DNA from: JBFELU01 sp041572755
GTDB lineage: Bacteria > Actinomycetota > Acidimicrobiia > Spongiisociales > UBA11373
Assembly (NCBI GenBank): GCA_041572755.1
Contig: JBFFRY010000031.1
Coordinates: 1 to 25,852 of the forward strand
Direction: 5' to 3'
DNA length: 25,852 nucleotides
Made by a program: the position numbers and the translations under genes. The notes below the pieces were generated by a model. That model was given only the letters and a program-made list of their open reading frames with translations, did no database searches and was not told the origin of the DNA. This document shows, piece after piece, positions 7,605-16,019 of the stretch (its first letter is position 1; each line of letters starts with the position of its first letter).

Positions 7605-8287
7605 GAGGGTGCCTTCCTGCCGACGAGGAGACCTCCGAGGATGCCGGCGGCGGCTGCGGTGAGCAGGCCGCTGTGGAGCGGCATGTCCACGGCGAGCACC
7701 GCCACGATCCCCGACACGAGTGCGGCGGCGCCGGTTCCCCGGTCCTTGATGGTCGGTACCACCAGCGCCAGGAACACCAGTGGCACCGCAAAGTCGAGCG
7801 ACCAGTCGGCGGGAATGCCGGTGCCGAGCACGACCCCCAAGGCGCTCGAGGTCTGCCAGGTGGCCCACAACGCCAGGGCGGCGCCCCCGATGAAGGCGCC
7901 GCGGTCCCGGGGGGTTCCGGGATCGTCGGCCCAGCGCACGATCGCGACCGCGTAGGCCTGATCGGTGAGCAGGTAGCCGATAGCCGAACGGTGCCAGATG
8001 CGCAGCTCGGCCAGCCGGGGGGCAATCGACGCGCTGTACATGAGATGGCGGGCGTTGATGACGAGCGCCGTGGCGACGATGACCGCAATCGCCGCGTCGC
8101 GGCTCATCAGGTCGACCGCAGCGAGCTGAGCCGATCCGGCGAACACCACCGACGACATGGCGGCCGCCTGGATGCTCGACAGCCCCGCATCGACGGCGGT
8201 GACCCCGTAGATCAGCCCGAAGGGCACGATCCCGATCAGGATCGGCGCCATCGCCGCGACGCCTCTCCAAAAGGGTGTTCCTGCCAT
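7601..8287 (-). CDS. azlC: AzlC-family branched-chain amino acid export permease
   Basis: 228 residues, typical for AzlC. The N-terminal family motif is visible as GVAAMAPILIGIVPFGLIYG, followed by SSVVFAGSAQLAAVDLM, the INARHLMYSAS stretch and LLTDQAYAVA, all characteristic of the family. About seven hydrophobic segments place it in the cytoplasmic membrane. It is expected to work with the AzlD protein encoded immediately downstream (4-base overlap) to export branched-chain amino acids; the actual substrate is not shown by the sequence. ATG 8287 gives the standard N-terminus (MAGTPFWRG); a start farther upstream near 8335 is open but adds residues not typical of the family. Divergent from the AIM24-family gene with 69 bases between the starts. 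Confidence 0.9.
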   Translation of the reverse strand: MAGTPFWRGVAAMAPILIGIVPFGLIYGVTAVDAGLSSIQAAAMSSVVFAGSAQLAAVDLMSRDAAIAVIVATALVINARHLMYSASIAPRLAELRIWHRSAIGYLLTDQAYAVAIVRWADDPGTPRDRGAFIGGAALALWATWQTSSALGVVLGTGIPADWSLDFAVPLVFLALVVPTIKDRGTGAAALVSGIVAVLAVDMPLHSGLLTAAAAGILGGLLVGRKAPS

Positions 8288-8356
8288 GTGGACCGGGAGG
8301 TTAGGCCTCCCCCCGACCGCGCTCACCGGTAGCATCGCCGAGTCGAAGGAGGACCT

Positions 8357-9133
8357 GTGCAGAGCCACGAAGTGGACTTCGAGATCTTTGGCGACGACAT
8401 GCAGTTCGTTGAGATCGGTCTCGATCCGGGGGAAACGGTGATTGCCGAGGCGGGGGCGATGATGTACCTCGAGAGCGGGGTCACGTTCGAAACGAAGATG
8501 GGCGACGGATCCGAGCCCGACTCCGGGATGTGGGGCAAGCTCAAGGGAGCCGGGAAGCGGATGATCACCGGTGAGTCCGTGTTCATGACCCACTTCACCA
8601 ACAGCGGCGGCGGCCGCGACGTCGTGGCTTTCGCCGCCCCCTACCCCGGCAAGATCATCCCCATCGACCTTGCCGAGATCGGCGGCCGATTGATCTGTCA
8701 GAAGGATGCCTTCCTCTGCGCCGCTCTCGGCACCCAGGTGGGGATCGCCTTCAACCGCAAGCTGGGGGCCGGCGTGTTCGGGGGGGAGGGCTTCATCCTC
8801 CAGGATCTGCAGGGGGACGGGAAGGTCTTCATCCACGCCGGAGGCACGGTCATCGAAAAGCGGCTCCAAGGCGAGACGCTGCGGGTCGACACCGGCTGTC
8901 TGGTCGCCTTCGAGCCGACGATCGAGTACTCGATCGAGCGGGCCGGGAACCTCAAGTCGATGGTCTTCGGCGGCGAAGGGATGTTCCTCGCCACCCTGAC
9001 CGGCGTCGGGCGGGTGTGGCTGCAATCGCTGCCGTTCTCCCGGCTTGCCGACCGGATCGCGCCGCTCGGTGGCGGCTCGGGACAGGACGAGGGTTCGGTG
9101 ATCGGAGGCCTCTCCAACATCTTCGAGTCCTAG
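8357..9133 (+). CDS. AIM24 / TIGR00266 family protein
   Basis: 258 residues, normal for the family. Family features seen are QFVEIGLDPGETVIAEAGAM at the start, MTHFTNSGG, the Gly-rich LGAGVFGGEGFILQDLQGDG in the centre with GKVFIHAGG after it, LRVDTGCLVAFEPTIEYSI, and FGGEGMFLATLTGVGRVWLQ near the end. The fold is a repeated beta-sandwich; the yeast member AIM24 is mitochondrial, while bacterial members have no agreed function. No signal peptide, so cytoplasmic. The GTG at 8357 is well supported by AAGGAGG five bases upstream. It is divergent from azlC and is followed by the MMPL gene 76 bases later on the same strand. Confidence 0.88.
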   Translation: MQSHEVDFEIFGDDMQFVEIGLDPGETVIAEAGAMMYLESGVTFETKMGDGSEPDSGMWGKLKGAGKRMITGESVFMTHFTNSGGGRDVVAFAAPYPGKIIPIDLAEIGGRLICQKDAFLCAALGTQVGIAFNRKLGAGVFGGEGFILQDLQGDGKVFIHAGGTVIEKRLQGETLRVDTGCLVAFEPTIEYSIERAGNLKSMVFGGEGMFLATLTGVGRVWLQSLPFSRLADRIAPLGGGSGQDEGSVIGGLSNIFES

Positions 9134-9209
9134 GGTCTTTTGCCCCCACTTGTGCCCACCTTGACCGCGTAGGGTTCTGAGCACGGTGCCAGCAGGGGAG
9201 GTGGGAGCC

Positions 9210-12140
9210 GTGACCGACGCCCAGTATGAAGCGCGCGGGTATCGCGTCTTCGAATGGATCAACCGCAACATCAAGGGCCTGTCGATCGTGCTGGTCATCA
9301 CCGCGGTGGTGCTTGGCGTCGTCGGGCCGATGGTGGCGAGTGAGGATCAGCCGAGCTTCAATTCGGGAGGCGAGATCTACGACACCGACGATCTCGTCGT
9401 CGATCGGTTCGACGCCGATTCACCGATCCGTGCCGCCTCGTTCTTCGTGGAGACCGATGACGTCACGGCAACGCCGGACCCCCGGGTCCACGATGTGCTC
9501 ACCGCCGATGCGCTGCGGGAGTTCAAAGCGAACGCCGACGCGGTCCGGGCCGAATACTCGAGCGGTGATGACCCGGCGTTGGTGAGGACCTTTGACAACG
9601 ACCTGGGCGTCGAAATCGACGGCATCTACTCGATCGCCGACGCGGTGGACACCGCTTTGCCCGGCGGACTGGCGAACGCCACCGACCGTGATGTGAAGAT
9701 CGCTCTCAGCGATCTGTTGGACGACACGGCACCGACGGCGGGCCTGCGGTTCACCCTGTCGCGGCTCGCCACCCGCGAGGTCAGGGCCGTGGAGACCGGT
9801 TCGATCGAGGTGTGGCGGTCACCGGCCTTCCTGGCCGAACTCCGCTTCGACATCGACGCGTTCGAGGGGGGTGTCGAGGTCGACGGCTTCTCCGGCACCA
9901 CCAACCTGGACGCCGAGCGCTGGCTGCGGGACGTGCAGGCCGAGTTGCGAGGCGACGGCAACGAGACCTCGGTGCTGGGTATCGCCATCGACGGCGGGTT
10001 GGTCGGCGAGGAGCAGACCGAGGAGGCCGCCCCCTTCATCTTCTTGGCGGTTGCTTTCATCGTGCTGCTGGTGGGCGCGCTGCTCCGCTCCTACTGGGCG
10101 GCGATGTTGGCCGCCATCGGACTCAGCATCGTGATGATGAGCTACAACGGCATCAATGCGCTGATCGGCATCAAGATCGAGTCGCCGCTCATCGTGTTCG
10201 TGGCGCCGATCGCGCTCATCTCGTTCGGTGTCGACTTCTTCATCCATGGGGCCGGGCGGGCCCGGGAGGTGCAGGTCGAGGGCTACCCCCGCGAGCGGGC
10301 GTACCCGTTGGGCGCCACCGCGCTGTTCACCGCGCTGCTGCTGGCGGCGGCTTCCTCGGTGGCGGCGTTCCTCTCCAACGCCACCTCGGGGATCGAGGCG
10401 ATCACCCAGTTCGGTATCGCCTCGGCGATCTCGATCACCCTCTCCTACCTGATCCTCGGCCTCGTGTCCCCCCGGCAACTGCTTGCAGTGGAGGAGGCGC
10501 TGGGCCCCCGGCCCGAGGACCACGGACTCCACGTGTTCCGTCGGCTGGGATTCGTCGGGGCGGCGATCGTTGCTGGCTTCGTGGTCACGATGGCGATCGT
10601 CATGCCATCCGTCGGGGCCGGAATGTTTCTCGTGGTGTTGCTGGGCCTCCTGTTCGGCCTGCCCTACTGGTTGACCAAGCGCCGCAACCGCCGCGCCGCG
10701 GCGGCGGGCAAGCCGATGACCGATGCCGTCAAGGGGGCCGGTCACGGCTTCAAGGCGGCCGGGAGCGTGGTCCACTTCCTGGCACGGTGGCGCGTCTTCA
10801 CTGTGCCGGTGGTCGGGGTGCTGGCGATCGCCGGTCTGTGGGCCTTCTTCCAGGTGGAGTCGGCCTTCGAGATCAAGGACTTCTTCTCCTCGAAGACCGA
10901 CTTCGTCAAGAGCATCGACAAGCTGGAGACGCACCTCGGGTCCAGCGCATTCGGCAATGCCTACGTGTACGTGGAGGGCGACCTGACCGACCCCGAAGCG
11001 ATCACCGCCATGGAGGCCACGCTGGCCGACCTGGACGCCGCCGACGAGGCCGGGGACATCGAGCTGATGCGGGACTTCAACGGCGACCTGGATCACCCAC
11101 CGAATGCCATGTCCTTGGTGAGGCTGGTGATGGCGACACCCGAAGCCCGCGACACCGTGTCGGAGGCGAGCGGTGCGGCGCTCGCCGACGGTGACGGTGA
11201 CGGCCTCCCGGACTCTTCGGCCGATGTGGGTGCCATCTACGACTACATCTACGCCAACGGCGTCCCCGGTCCGGATGGTGTGCTGCTGCTCCGGCCCGAC
11301 CAGGTCCAGGGCTCGGTGTACGTGAGCGGCGACACCCAGGGAACCCGGGTCGAGGTGCTGGTGCCCTCGGTCGTGGACGACCCGAACGTGTTGGCGGTCC
11401 GCTCGCTCCTCAACGAAGAGCGGGAGGACCTGGCGGCGGCGTTCTCGGCGCTCGGCGCCAGGTCCGACATCCTCAGCGTTTCGGGTGGCGGGATCGTGAA
11501 CCAGGACGAACTGTCCGGGTTCACCGAAGCGATGCAACTGGCACTGCCGGTGGCGGTCGCCCTCACCTTCATCCTGGCGCTCCTCGTGATGCGGTCCTGG
11601 CTCTATGCCATGATCACGATGGTTCCGATCATCCTCGTGGTGTTCTGGATCTACGGCTTCATGCTGATCGCCGATTACAAGGTGAACGTGATCACGGCGA
11701 CGATCGCCGCCATAGCCATCGGTGTCGGCATCGACTACGCAACCCACTTCACCGTGCGCTTCCGCGAGGAGCTGCGTGGCGAACCGAGCCGGTTCCCGGC
11801 GCTGCGTCGTGCCGGTGTGGGAACGGGTGGTGCGCTGGCACTGTCGGCTTTGACGTCGATGACCGGCTTCCTGGTGATGGCGACGGCTCCAATGCCGATG
11901 TTCGCCACGTTCGGGGTGCTGACGGCCGTGATGATCATCTTCGCCCTGCTGGTGTCGCTGCTGGTGCTGCCCAGCCTGCTGCTGCTGGTGACCCCGTCGC
12001 TCAAGGGTGACGAGCGGGCCAGACTCGAAGAGGCGATCACCAAGGGTGAGTTCGCCTACGACCCGCACGCTCCGGAGACGGCGCAGCTGCGCCATCCTGG
12101 AGAGGAGGAGCGGGAGCGGAGAGCGGAGGACGACGAGTAG
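9210..12140 (+). CDS. MMPL/RND-superfamily membrane transporter
   Basis: 976 residues from GTG 9210. The plan is that of a full-length two-repeat MMPL protein. It has TM1 at about 21-43, a large outer domain to about 270, a TM bundle carrying FGVDFFIHGAGRAREV (about residue 337), a basic cytoplasmic linker (KRRNRRAAAAGK), another TM near 530, a second outer domain, and a second bundle with GVGIDYATHFTVRFREEL (about 836). The Asp in each bundle motif is expected to carry protons. Relatives export lipids, hopanoids or toxic compounds; the substrate here is unknown. The second outer domain contains DGDGDGLPD (about 660), an EF-hand/TSP3-like calcium motif. The C-terminal tail is highly charged (EEERERRAEDDE). 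GTG 9210 is chosen because GGGGAGGTG sits just upstream; GTG 9186 is an alternative. It ends against the RTX gene at a shared terminator. Confidence 0.92.
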   Translation: MTDAQYEARGYRVFEWINRNIKGLSIVLVITAVVLGVVGPMVASEDQPSFNSGGEIYDTDDLVVDRFDADSPIRAASFFVETDDVTATPDPRVHDVLTADALREFKANADAVRAEYSSGDDPALVRTFDNDLGVEIDGIYSIADAVDTALPGGLANATDRDVKIALSDLLDDTAPTAGLRFTLSRLATREVRAVETGSIEVWRSPAFLAELRFDIDAFEGGVEVDGFSGTTNLDAERWLRDVQAELRGDGNETSVLGIAIDGGLVGEEQTEEAAPFIFLAVAFIVLLVGALLRSYWAAMLAAIGLSIVMMSYNGINALIGIKIESPLIVFVAPIALISFGVDFFIHGAGRAREVQVEGYPRERAYPLGATALFTALLLAAASSVAAFLSNATSGIEAITQFGIASAISITLSYLILGLVSPRQLLAVEEALGPRPEDHGLHVFRRLGFVGAAIVAGFVVTMAIVMPSVGAGMFLVVLLGLLFGLPYWLTKRRNRRAAAAGKPMTDAVKGAGHGFKAAGSVVHFLARWRVFTVPVVGVLAIAGLWAFFQVESAFEIKDFFSSKTDFVKSIDKLETHLGSSAFGNAYVYVEGDLTDPEAITAMEATLADLDAADEAGDIELMRDFNGDLDHPPNAMSLVRLVMATPEARDTVSEASGAALADGDGDGLPDSSADVGAIYDYIYANGVPGPDGVLLLRPDQVQGSVYVSGDTQGTRVEVLVPSVVDDPNVLAVRSLLNEEREDLAAAFSALGARSDILSVSGGGIVNQDELSGFTEAMQLALPVAVALTFILALLVMRSWLYAMITMVPIILVVFWIYGFMLIADYKVNVITATIAAIAIGVGIDYATHFTVRFREELRGEPSRFPALRRAGVGTGGALALSALTSMTGFLVMATAPMPMFATFGVLTAVMIIFALLVSLLVLPSLLLLVTPSLKGDERARLEEAITKGEFAYDPHAPETAQLRHPGEEERERRAEDDE

Positions 12141-12143
12141 ACC

Positions 12144-12173
12144 GTGAGGGGCCCCGCTACAGGGGCCCCTCAC
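12144..12173. terminator. bidirectional terminator shared by convergent genes
   Basis: Perfect 12-bp stem GTGAGGGGCCCC / GGGGCCCCTCAC with a six-base loop (12156-12161). It starts three bases after the MMPL stop at 12140. The stop codon of the minus-strand RTX gene (12157-12159) lies inside the loop, so one arm of the hairpin is formed by the last codons of that gene. There is no clear T tract on either side. Confidence 0.75.
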
Positions 12174-14016
12174 AACTGGCGGGCTGCTCGACGGCGCACC
12201 GATCGAAGCCGTCGCCGCCGACGCCGACGTCGATTCCCGCGCCACCGGTGAGGGTGTCATCTCCGGGTCCCCCAGAGAGGTCATCGTCGTCTCCGGATCC
12301 GAGGAGCACGTCGTGACCGTCGGCGCCGACCAGGATGTCCCGTCCGGCCCCACCGTCGAGACGGTCGTCGCCTGATCCGCCGTTGAGTTCGTCATCGCCG
12401 TCACCGCCCCAAAGGGCATCGTTCCCCTCGTCCCCGAAGAGGCGATCGGGCCCCTCGGCACCGCGAAGGGTGTCGGATCCGCCCGCTCCCTTCACGAGGT
12501 CGGCGCCGGCGCCGCCGTCGAGCTCGTCGGCACCCTCACCGCCTCCCAGTTCGTCGTCGCCGATGCCGCCTTCGAGCAGGTCGGCGTGGTCGCCGCCGAT
12601 CAGGTTGTCGTTGCCCTCTCCGCCCTTGAGGTGGTCGTTGCCCGTCCATCCCGACAGTTCGTCGTCGCCGTCGTCGCCTCTGAGGAGATCATTCCCCTCC
12701 CCTCCACCCAACACGTCGTTACCTCCGCCGGCGCGGAGCTCGTCGTCTCCGGGGCCGCCCGCGATGCGGTCATCACCGAGTGAGGCTCGGATGATGTCGT
12801 TCCCCTTGCCGCCGTCGATGGTGTCATCGCCCTCCGACCCGGACACGAGATCGTCTCCGGCGTCGCCGTGGAGTTCGTCGGCGCCGTCGCCGCCGTCGAT
12901 GGTGTCCTGGTCGGGCCCGCCGGAGGCCATGTCGTCGCCGGGACCGGCCGAGATCACGTCGGCTCCCTCCTGACCGAAGATCCGATCGGGGCCGGCACCG
13001 CCGTCGATGAAATCTGCGCCGAGGCCCCCTGCGATCCGGTCTCTTCCGTCACCGCCGAACAGGCGATCGGCGCCCGCTCCGCCATCGAGACGATCTCTGC
13101 CGGCACCACCACAGATGACGTCGTTGCCGTCGGCACCATCGATCACGTCCCGGCCCCCGAAGCCGATGATCACGTCGTCGCCCGGGGTGCCGGTGATGAA
13201 GTCCACGCCGGGCGTTCCGAGGAGCGTCGGCGGCCGCCCATCGCAGGTGGGGCTTCCAAGCCCGGCGGCGCGCTGGAGCCAGTCGCCGAGGGCGATCACG
13301 TCCACGGCTACGGCAGGAAGATCGGAGGCGCCGCACCCCAGCGACCATGAGAGGATCCCGTGTTGCACTGCGCCATCGGGGGATTCGGTCACGAGCGGCC
13401 CACCCTGGTCTCCGATGCATGCGCCGCCGCCTCCATCGAGGTCGCCGGCGCACACCATGGCTGCCGGGTCGAAGTCGGTGCCGTAGGTCTCGCGGCACAC
13501 GGCTCGGTCGATGATCGTCACCTCGGTCGCGTGCATGGTGACGGGGAACCGGTCGGGGGACCGAGTGTCGCCCCACCCTGCGATCACCGCGGCGGTTTCG
13601 GCTGCCAGCGCTGGATCGCCGAACGAAGCAAGGCTCGGTGGCGGCACCGTTGTGGGGTTCGCCAGTCTGAGGAGCGCGGCGTCGTAGCGTCCCTGGTGGT
13701 GCTCGGGGTGGCGTTCGATGGCGGTGACTCTGGTCCGCTGTCCGAGCCGGAGATCATGACTCCCGGTAACCACATCGAGATCGCCGGCCCGCTTTCCGGC
13801 CACGCACCGGGCACTGGTGAGCACCCAATCCTCGTCGACCACGGAACCGCCGCAGAGGAACCCGTGCCAGGGGTCATCGGTGTGGTGGTCGACCAGCGCG
13901 GCAACGAAGGTGAGTCGGGCGGGATCAGCCATCTCTTCCCCACCGGCGATCCGGGTGGGTTCCGAGGGCGGGGCGGCCAGCACGACGGCGAGGGACAGGA
14001 CGAGAGCGAGGCGCAT
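12157..14016 (-). CDS. secreted trypsin-fold pseudoprotease fused to RTX calcium-binding repeats
   Basis: 619 residues. A signal peptide (MRLALVLSLAVVLAAPP) precedes a chymotrypsin-family domain at about 22-255: mature-end-like RIAGGEE, the first-lobe FLCGGSVVDEDWVLTSARC, DAALLRL (Asp112), AGWGD, and GACIGDQGGPLV followed by HGILSWSLGCG. Two of the three catalytic residues are replaced: the His of the usual TAAHC motif is Arg70 (codon CGG) and the Ser of GDSGGP is Gln204 (codon CAG). The specificity-pocket position six residues before the nucleophile is Gly. Hence it is probably not a peptidase but a secreted binding protein. Residues 282-605 are about 36 tandem RTX nonapeptides, expected to fold on calcium outside the cell. 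ATG 14016 has AAAGGAA upstream; longer in-frame starts lack a signal. No type I secretion genes are visible; the N-terminal signal suggests Sec export. Confidence 0.9.
   Translation of the reverse strand: MRLALVLSLAVVLAAPPSEPTRIAGGEEMADPARLTFVAALVDHHTDDPWHGFLCGGSVVDEDWVLTSARCVAGKRAGDLDVVTGSHDLRLGQRTRVTAIERHPEHHQGRYDAALLRLANPTTVPPPSLASFGDPALAAETAAVIAGWGDTRSPDRFPVTMHATEVTIIDRAVCRETYGTDFDPAAMVCAGDLDGGGGACIGDQGGPLVTESPDGAVQHGILSWSLGCGASDLPAVAVDVIALGDWLQRAAGLGSPTCDGRPPTLLGTPGVDFITGTPGDDVIIGFGGRDVIDGADGNDVICGGAGRDRLDGGAGADRLFGGDGRDRIAGGLGADFIDGGAGPDRIFGQEGADVISAGPGDDMASGGPDQDTIDGGDGADELHGDAGDDLVSGSEGDDTIDGGKGNDIIRASLGDDRIAGGPGDDELRAGGGNDVLGGGEGNDLLRGDDGDDELSGWTGNDHLKGGEGNDNLIGGDHADLLEGGIGDDELGGGEGADELDGGAGADLVKGAGGSDTLRGAEGPDRLFGDEGNDALWGGDGDDELNGGSGDDRLDGGAGRDILVGADGHDVLLGSGDDDDLSGGPGDDTLTGGAGIDVGVGGDGFDRCAVEQPASCEGPL
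12202..13173 (-). repeat. RTX nonapeptide array, about 36 tandem 27-base units
   Basis: Consensus GGxGxDxLx in protein terms (for example LDGGAGADR, LSGGPGDDT, LRGDDGDDE), continuing without a break for 324 residues. Most units keep both Gly and Asp ligands for the calcium beta-roll; a few are degenerate (ISAGPGDDM, LIGGDHADL). The period is easily visible on the plus strand as repeated GTCGTC/GTCGCC and CCGCC blocks every 27 bases. Confidence 0.92.
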
Positions 14017-14113
14017 CGGTTCCTTTCGGTCGGCCGGGTCAGTATTCGGAAGAGGCCGGTGGATTCCTAGACCCCCGACTCCAGATGGATGAGCGGCGTG
14101 CCGATGGGAAGTT

Positions 14114-14803
14114 ATGGACACGGCGACGCACTGGCGCGCCTGGGTCAGGTACGTGGTCGCCGCCGGGGTGGGGGCCGCGATGAGTTGGTTTGCGTTCGTC
14201 GCCGATAGCCCGGTCCCGGTGTTCGACTGGGTCGACCTGGGGGTCCACGAGGTGGGCCACGTGATCACGTTCGCCTTCCCCGACCTGTTCACGGCACTGG
14301 CCGGATCCCTCCTGCAGGTGGCGGTGCCGGGCGGGCTCGCCGTCTACTTCTGGCTCCGGCAGCGTGATTGGGCGGCCGCCGGGTTCTGTATGGCCTGGGC
14401 GGGGACGTCGGCCTGGGACGTGAGTGTCTATGTCGCCGACGCCCCCTACCAGGCGCTGCCGCTGATCGGCGGGGGACAGCACGACTGGGCCTACATCCTC
14501 GGGCCCCAGCAGTTCGACGCCATCGACCGCGCCGGCGCCATAGCCGGGTTCATCGAGACGATGGGCATGGTGGTCGCTGCGGGCGGCATCGGGCTGGCAC
14601 TGTGGCCGGCGGCGCGCTTCGCGTTCGGCGGGTCGTCGGCGATCTCGAAGGAGGACCGGGCCGAAGCCCGGCCGATCCGGCAGCTCGAGGAGCCCTCGGC
14701 GCCCGGCACGGCCTTCCCGGCTGCTCCCGCGGATGGGGATCCGTGGGCGACCGCCGCTCGACTTCCCTTCTTCCACCACAAGGACGGTCGCAGCGAGCAG
14801 TAG
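14114..14803 (+). CDS. integral membrane protein with HExxH motif, putative zinc metallopeptidase
   Basis: 229 residues. Hydrophobic segments lie at about 11-30, 62-80, 86-104 and 142-166. The motif HEVGH (45-49) sits just before the second, as in membrane-embedded M50-like peptidases. Further conserved-looking features are DVSVYVADAPYQALPLIGG (102-120) and GQHDWAYIL (121-129), where Asp102, Asp109 or His123 could supply the third zinc ligand. This arrangement resembles a family of predicted membrane proteins with HE(A/V)GH and HDW motifs; I know of no characterised member. The C-terminal ~60 residues are polar and disordered, ending in HHKDGRSEQ. ATG 14114 is weakly supported (GGGAAG upstream). 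The GH114-like gene follows 12 bases downstream, suggesting a two-gene unit; the secreted RTX gene is divergent. Confidence 0.75.
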   Translation: MDTATHWRAWVRYVVAAGVGAAMSWFAFVADSPVPVFDWVDLGVHEVGHVITFAFPDLFTALAGSLLQVAVPGGLAVYFWLRQRDWAAAGFCMAWAGTSAWDVSVYVADAPYQALPLIGGGQHDWAYILGPQQFDAIDRAGAIAGFIETMGMVVAAGGIGLALWPAARFAFGGSSAISKEDRAEARPIRQLEEPSAPGTAFPAAPADGDPWATAARLPFFHHKDGRSEQ

Positions 14804-14815
14804 TGTCGGGGGGTC

Positions 14816-16018
14816 ATGCCGCGGGTGGTGATGGCCGGATTCGTGCTCGTGTCGCTGCTCGTCGCGGCGCCGGGTTCCCCGGCCGGGGCCCCCAGCTCGG
14901 GGGCGACGCGAACCCTTCGAGCCAAGTCCGTGGAGGCCGCCGCCGGGCAGGTCGACGGAGTACTGGCGGCGATCGGGCGACGCGGCCAGTGGGGAGTTGA
15001 CGACGACCCCGACGACTACCTGCGTCTGTCAGGCGACTTCGACGTCAGGTTCACCTATCGGGTCGCGACCCCGCCGGCGGTGGGCCGGCTCACACTGACT
15101 CCGGTGCTGCGGGGTGGGGGCGACTGGGAGTTGCAGGTTCGGGACGACCGGATGGACCGATGGGTGCCGCTGGTCACCGACGCCGACTTCTGGGCGGGAT
15201 CGTGGCTGAAGGCCACCGTCAGGGTGGATCCCGACGTCCTGGGAGATGGTCCGCAACTCCGGGTGCGCCTGGTTGGACGCAGCGATGCCCTCGACATCGA
15301 CCTGTTGGTGGCGAAGCGAACCGTGTGGCAGCCGGAACCGGGCACCACCTGGCAATGGCAACTGACCGGCAGGATCGACCGGTCGTACGACGTAACCATG
15401 TACGACGTCGATCTGTTCGATGTGCCGGTGCGAACAATCGATGCGCTGCACGACGAGGGGCGCATCGTGATCTGCTACTTCTCTGCGGGGGCCTGGGAGG
15501 AGTGGCGCGACGACGCCGATCGGTTCCCCGAAGCGATCCTCGGGGCCGACAACGGGTGGCCGGGGGAGCGGTGGGTCGATATCCGGGTCCTCGACGTGCT
15601 CGGACCGATACTCACCGACCGGCTCGACCTGGCCGTCGCCAAGGGCTGCGACGGGGTCGAGCCCGACAACGTCGATGGGTACGTCAACCGCTCCGGGTTC
15701 CCGCTCACCGCCGACGACCAGGCCGAGTTCAACCGGTGGCTGGCGCGGGAGGCCCACCGGCGTCGGCTCTCGGTGGGCCTCAAGAACGACCTGGACCAAG
15801 TGACCGATCTCGTCGACTGGTTCGACTGGGCCCTCAACGAGCAATGCTTCCAATACGACGAGTGCAACCTGCTGCTGCCGTTCGTCGAGGCCGACAAGGC
15901 GGTCTTCGGTGTCGAGTACCGGGGAAGTCCATCGTCGTTCTGCCCCGAAGCTCGCGATCTCCGTTTCAGCTGGCTCAAGAAGCGCTGGGATCTCGACGCA
16001 TGGGTGATCACCTGTTGA
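14816..16018 (+). CDS. secreted GH114-like (endo-alpha-1,4-polygalactosaminidase family) protein
   Basis: 400 residues. It has a signal peptide (MPRVVMAGFVLVSLLVAAPG, cleavage near 25), then about 140 residues of beta-rich domain (55-168) of unknown type, then a GH114 TIM-barrel-like domain at about 175-400. GH114 marks seen are the N-terminal TTWQWQLTG, IVICYFSAGAWEEWRDD (217-233), CDGVEPDNVDGY (278-289), SVGLKND, WALNEQCFQYDEC (338-350) and a final KAVFGVEYRG. Glu282/Asp284 and Glu342 are plausible active-site acids. Known family members cut alpha-1,4-linked galactosamine polymers such as those in fungal biofilms, but many relatives are untested. ATG 14816 follows GGGGGG. The stop lies one base from the convergent FKBP gene's stop, leaving no room for a terminator between them. 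Confidence 0.85.
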   Translation: MPRVVMAGFVLVSLLVAAPGSPAGAPSSGATRTLRAKSVEAAAGQVDGVLAAIGRRGQWGVDDDPDDYLRLSGDFDVRFTYRVATPPAVGRLTLTPVLRGGGDWELQVRDDRMDRWVPLVTDADFWAGSWLKATVRVDPDVLGDGPQLRVRLVGRSDALDIDLLVAKRTVWQPEPGTTWQWQLTGRIDRSYDVTMYDVDLFDVPVRTIDALHDEGRIVICYFSAGAWEEWRDDADRFPEAILGADNGWPGERWVDIRVLDVLGPILTDRLDLAVAKGCDGVEPDNVDGYVNRSGFPLTADDQAEFNRWLAREAHRRRLSVGLKNDLDQVTDLVDWFDWALNEQCFQYDECNLLLPFVEADKAVFGVEYRGSPSSFCPEARDLRFSWLKKRWDLDAWVITC

Positions 16019-16019
16019 T

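Noticed and set aside
9819..12461. 880-residue open frame antisense to the MMPL gene
   Set aside because: Rich in His, Arg, Gln and Gly with no domain or ribosome binding site; it is the usual open shadow of a high-GC gene, and the plus-strand frame has clear MMPL motifs.
12202..13173. Regular 27-base periodicity that could be mistaken for a CRISPR-like or minisatellite array
   Set aside because: It is in-frame coding repeat (RTX nonapeptides); units are diverged and there are no spacers.
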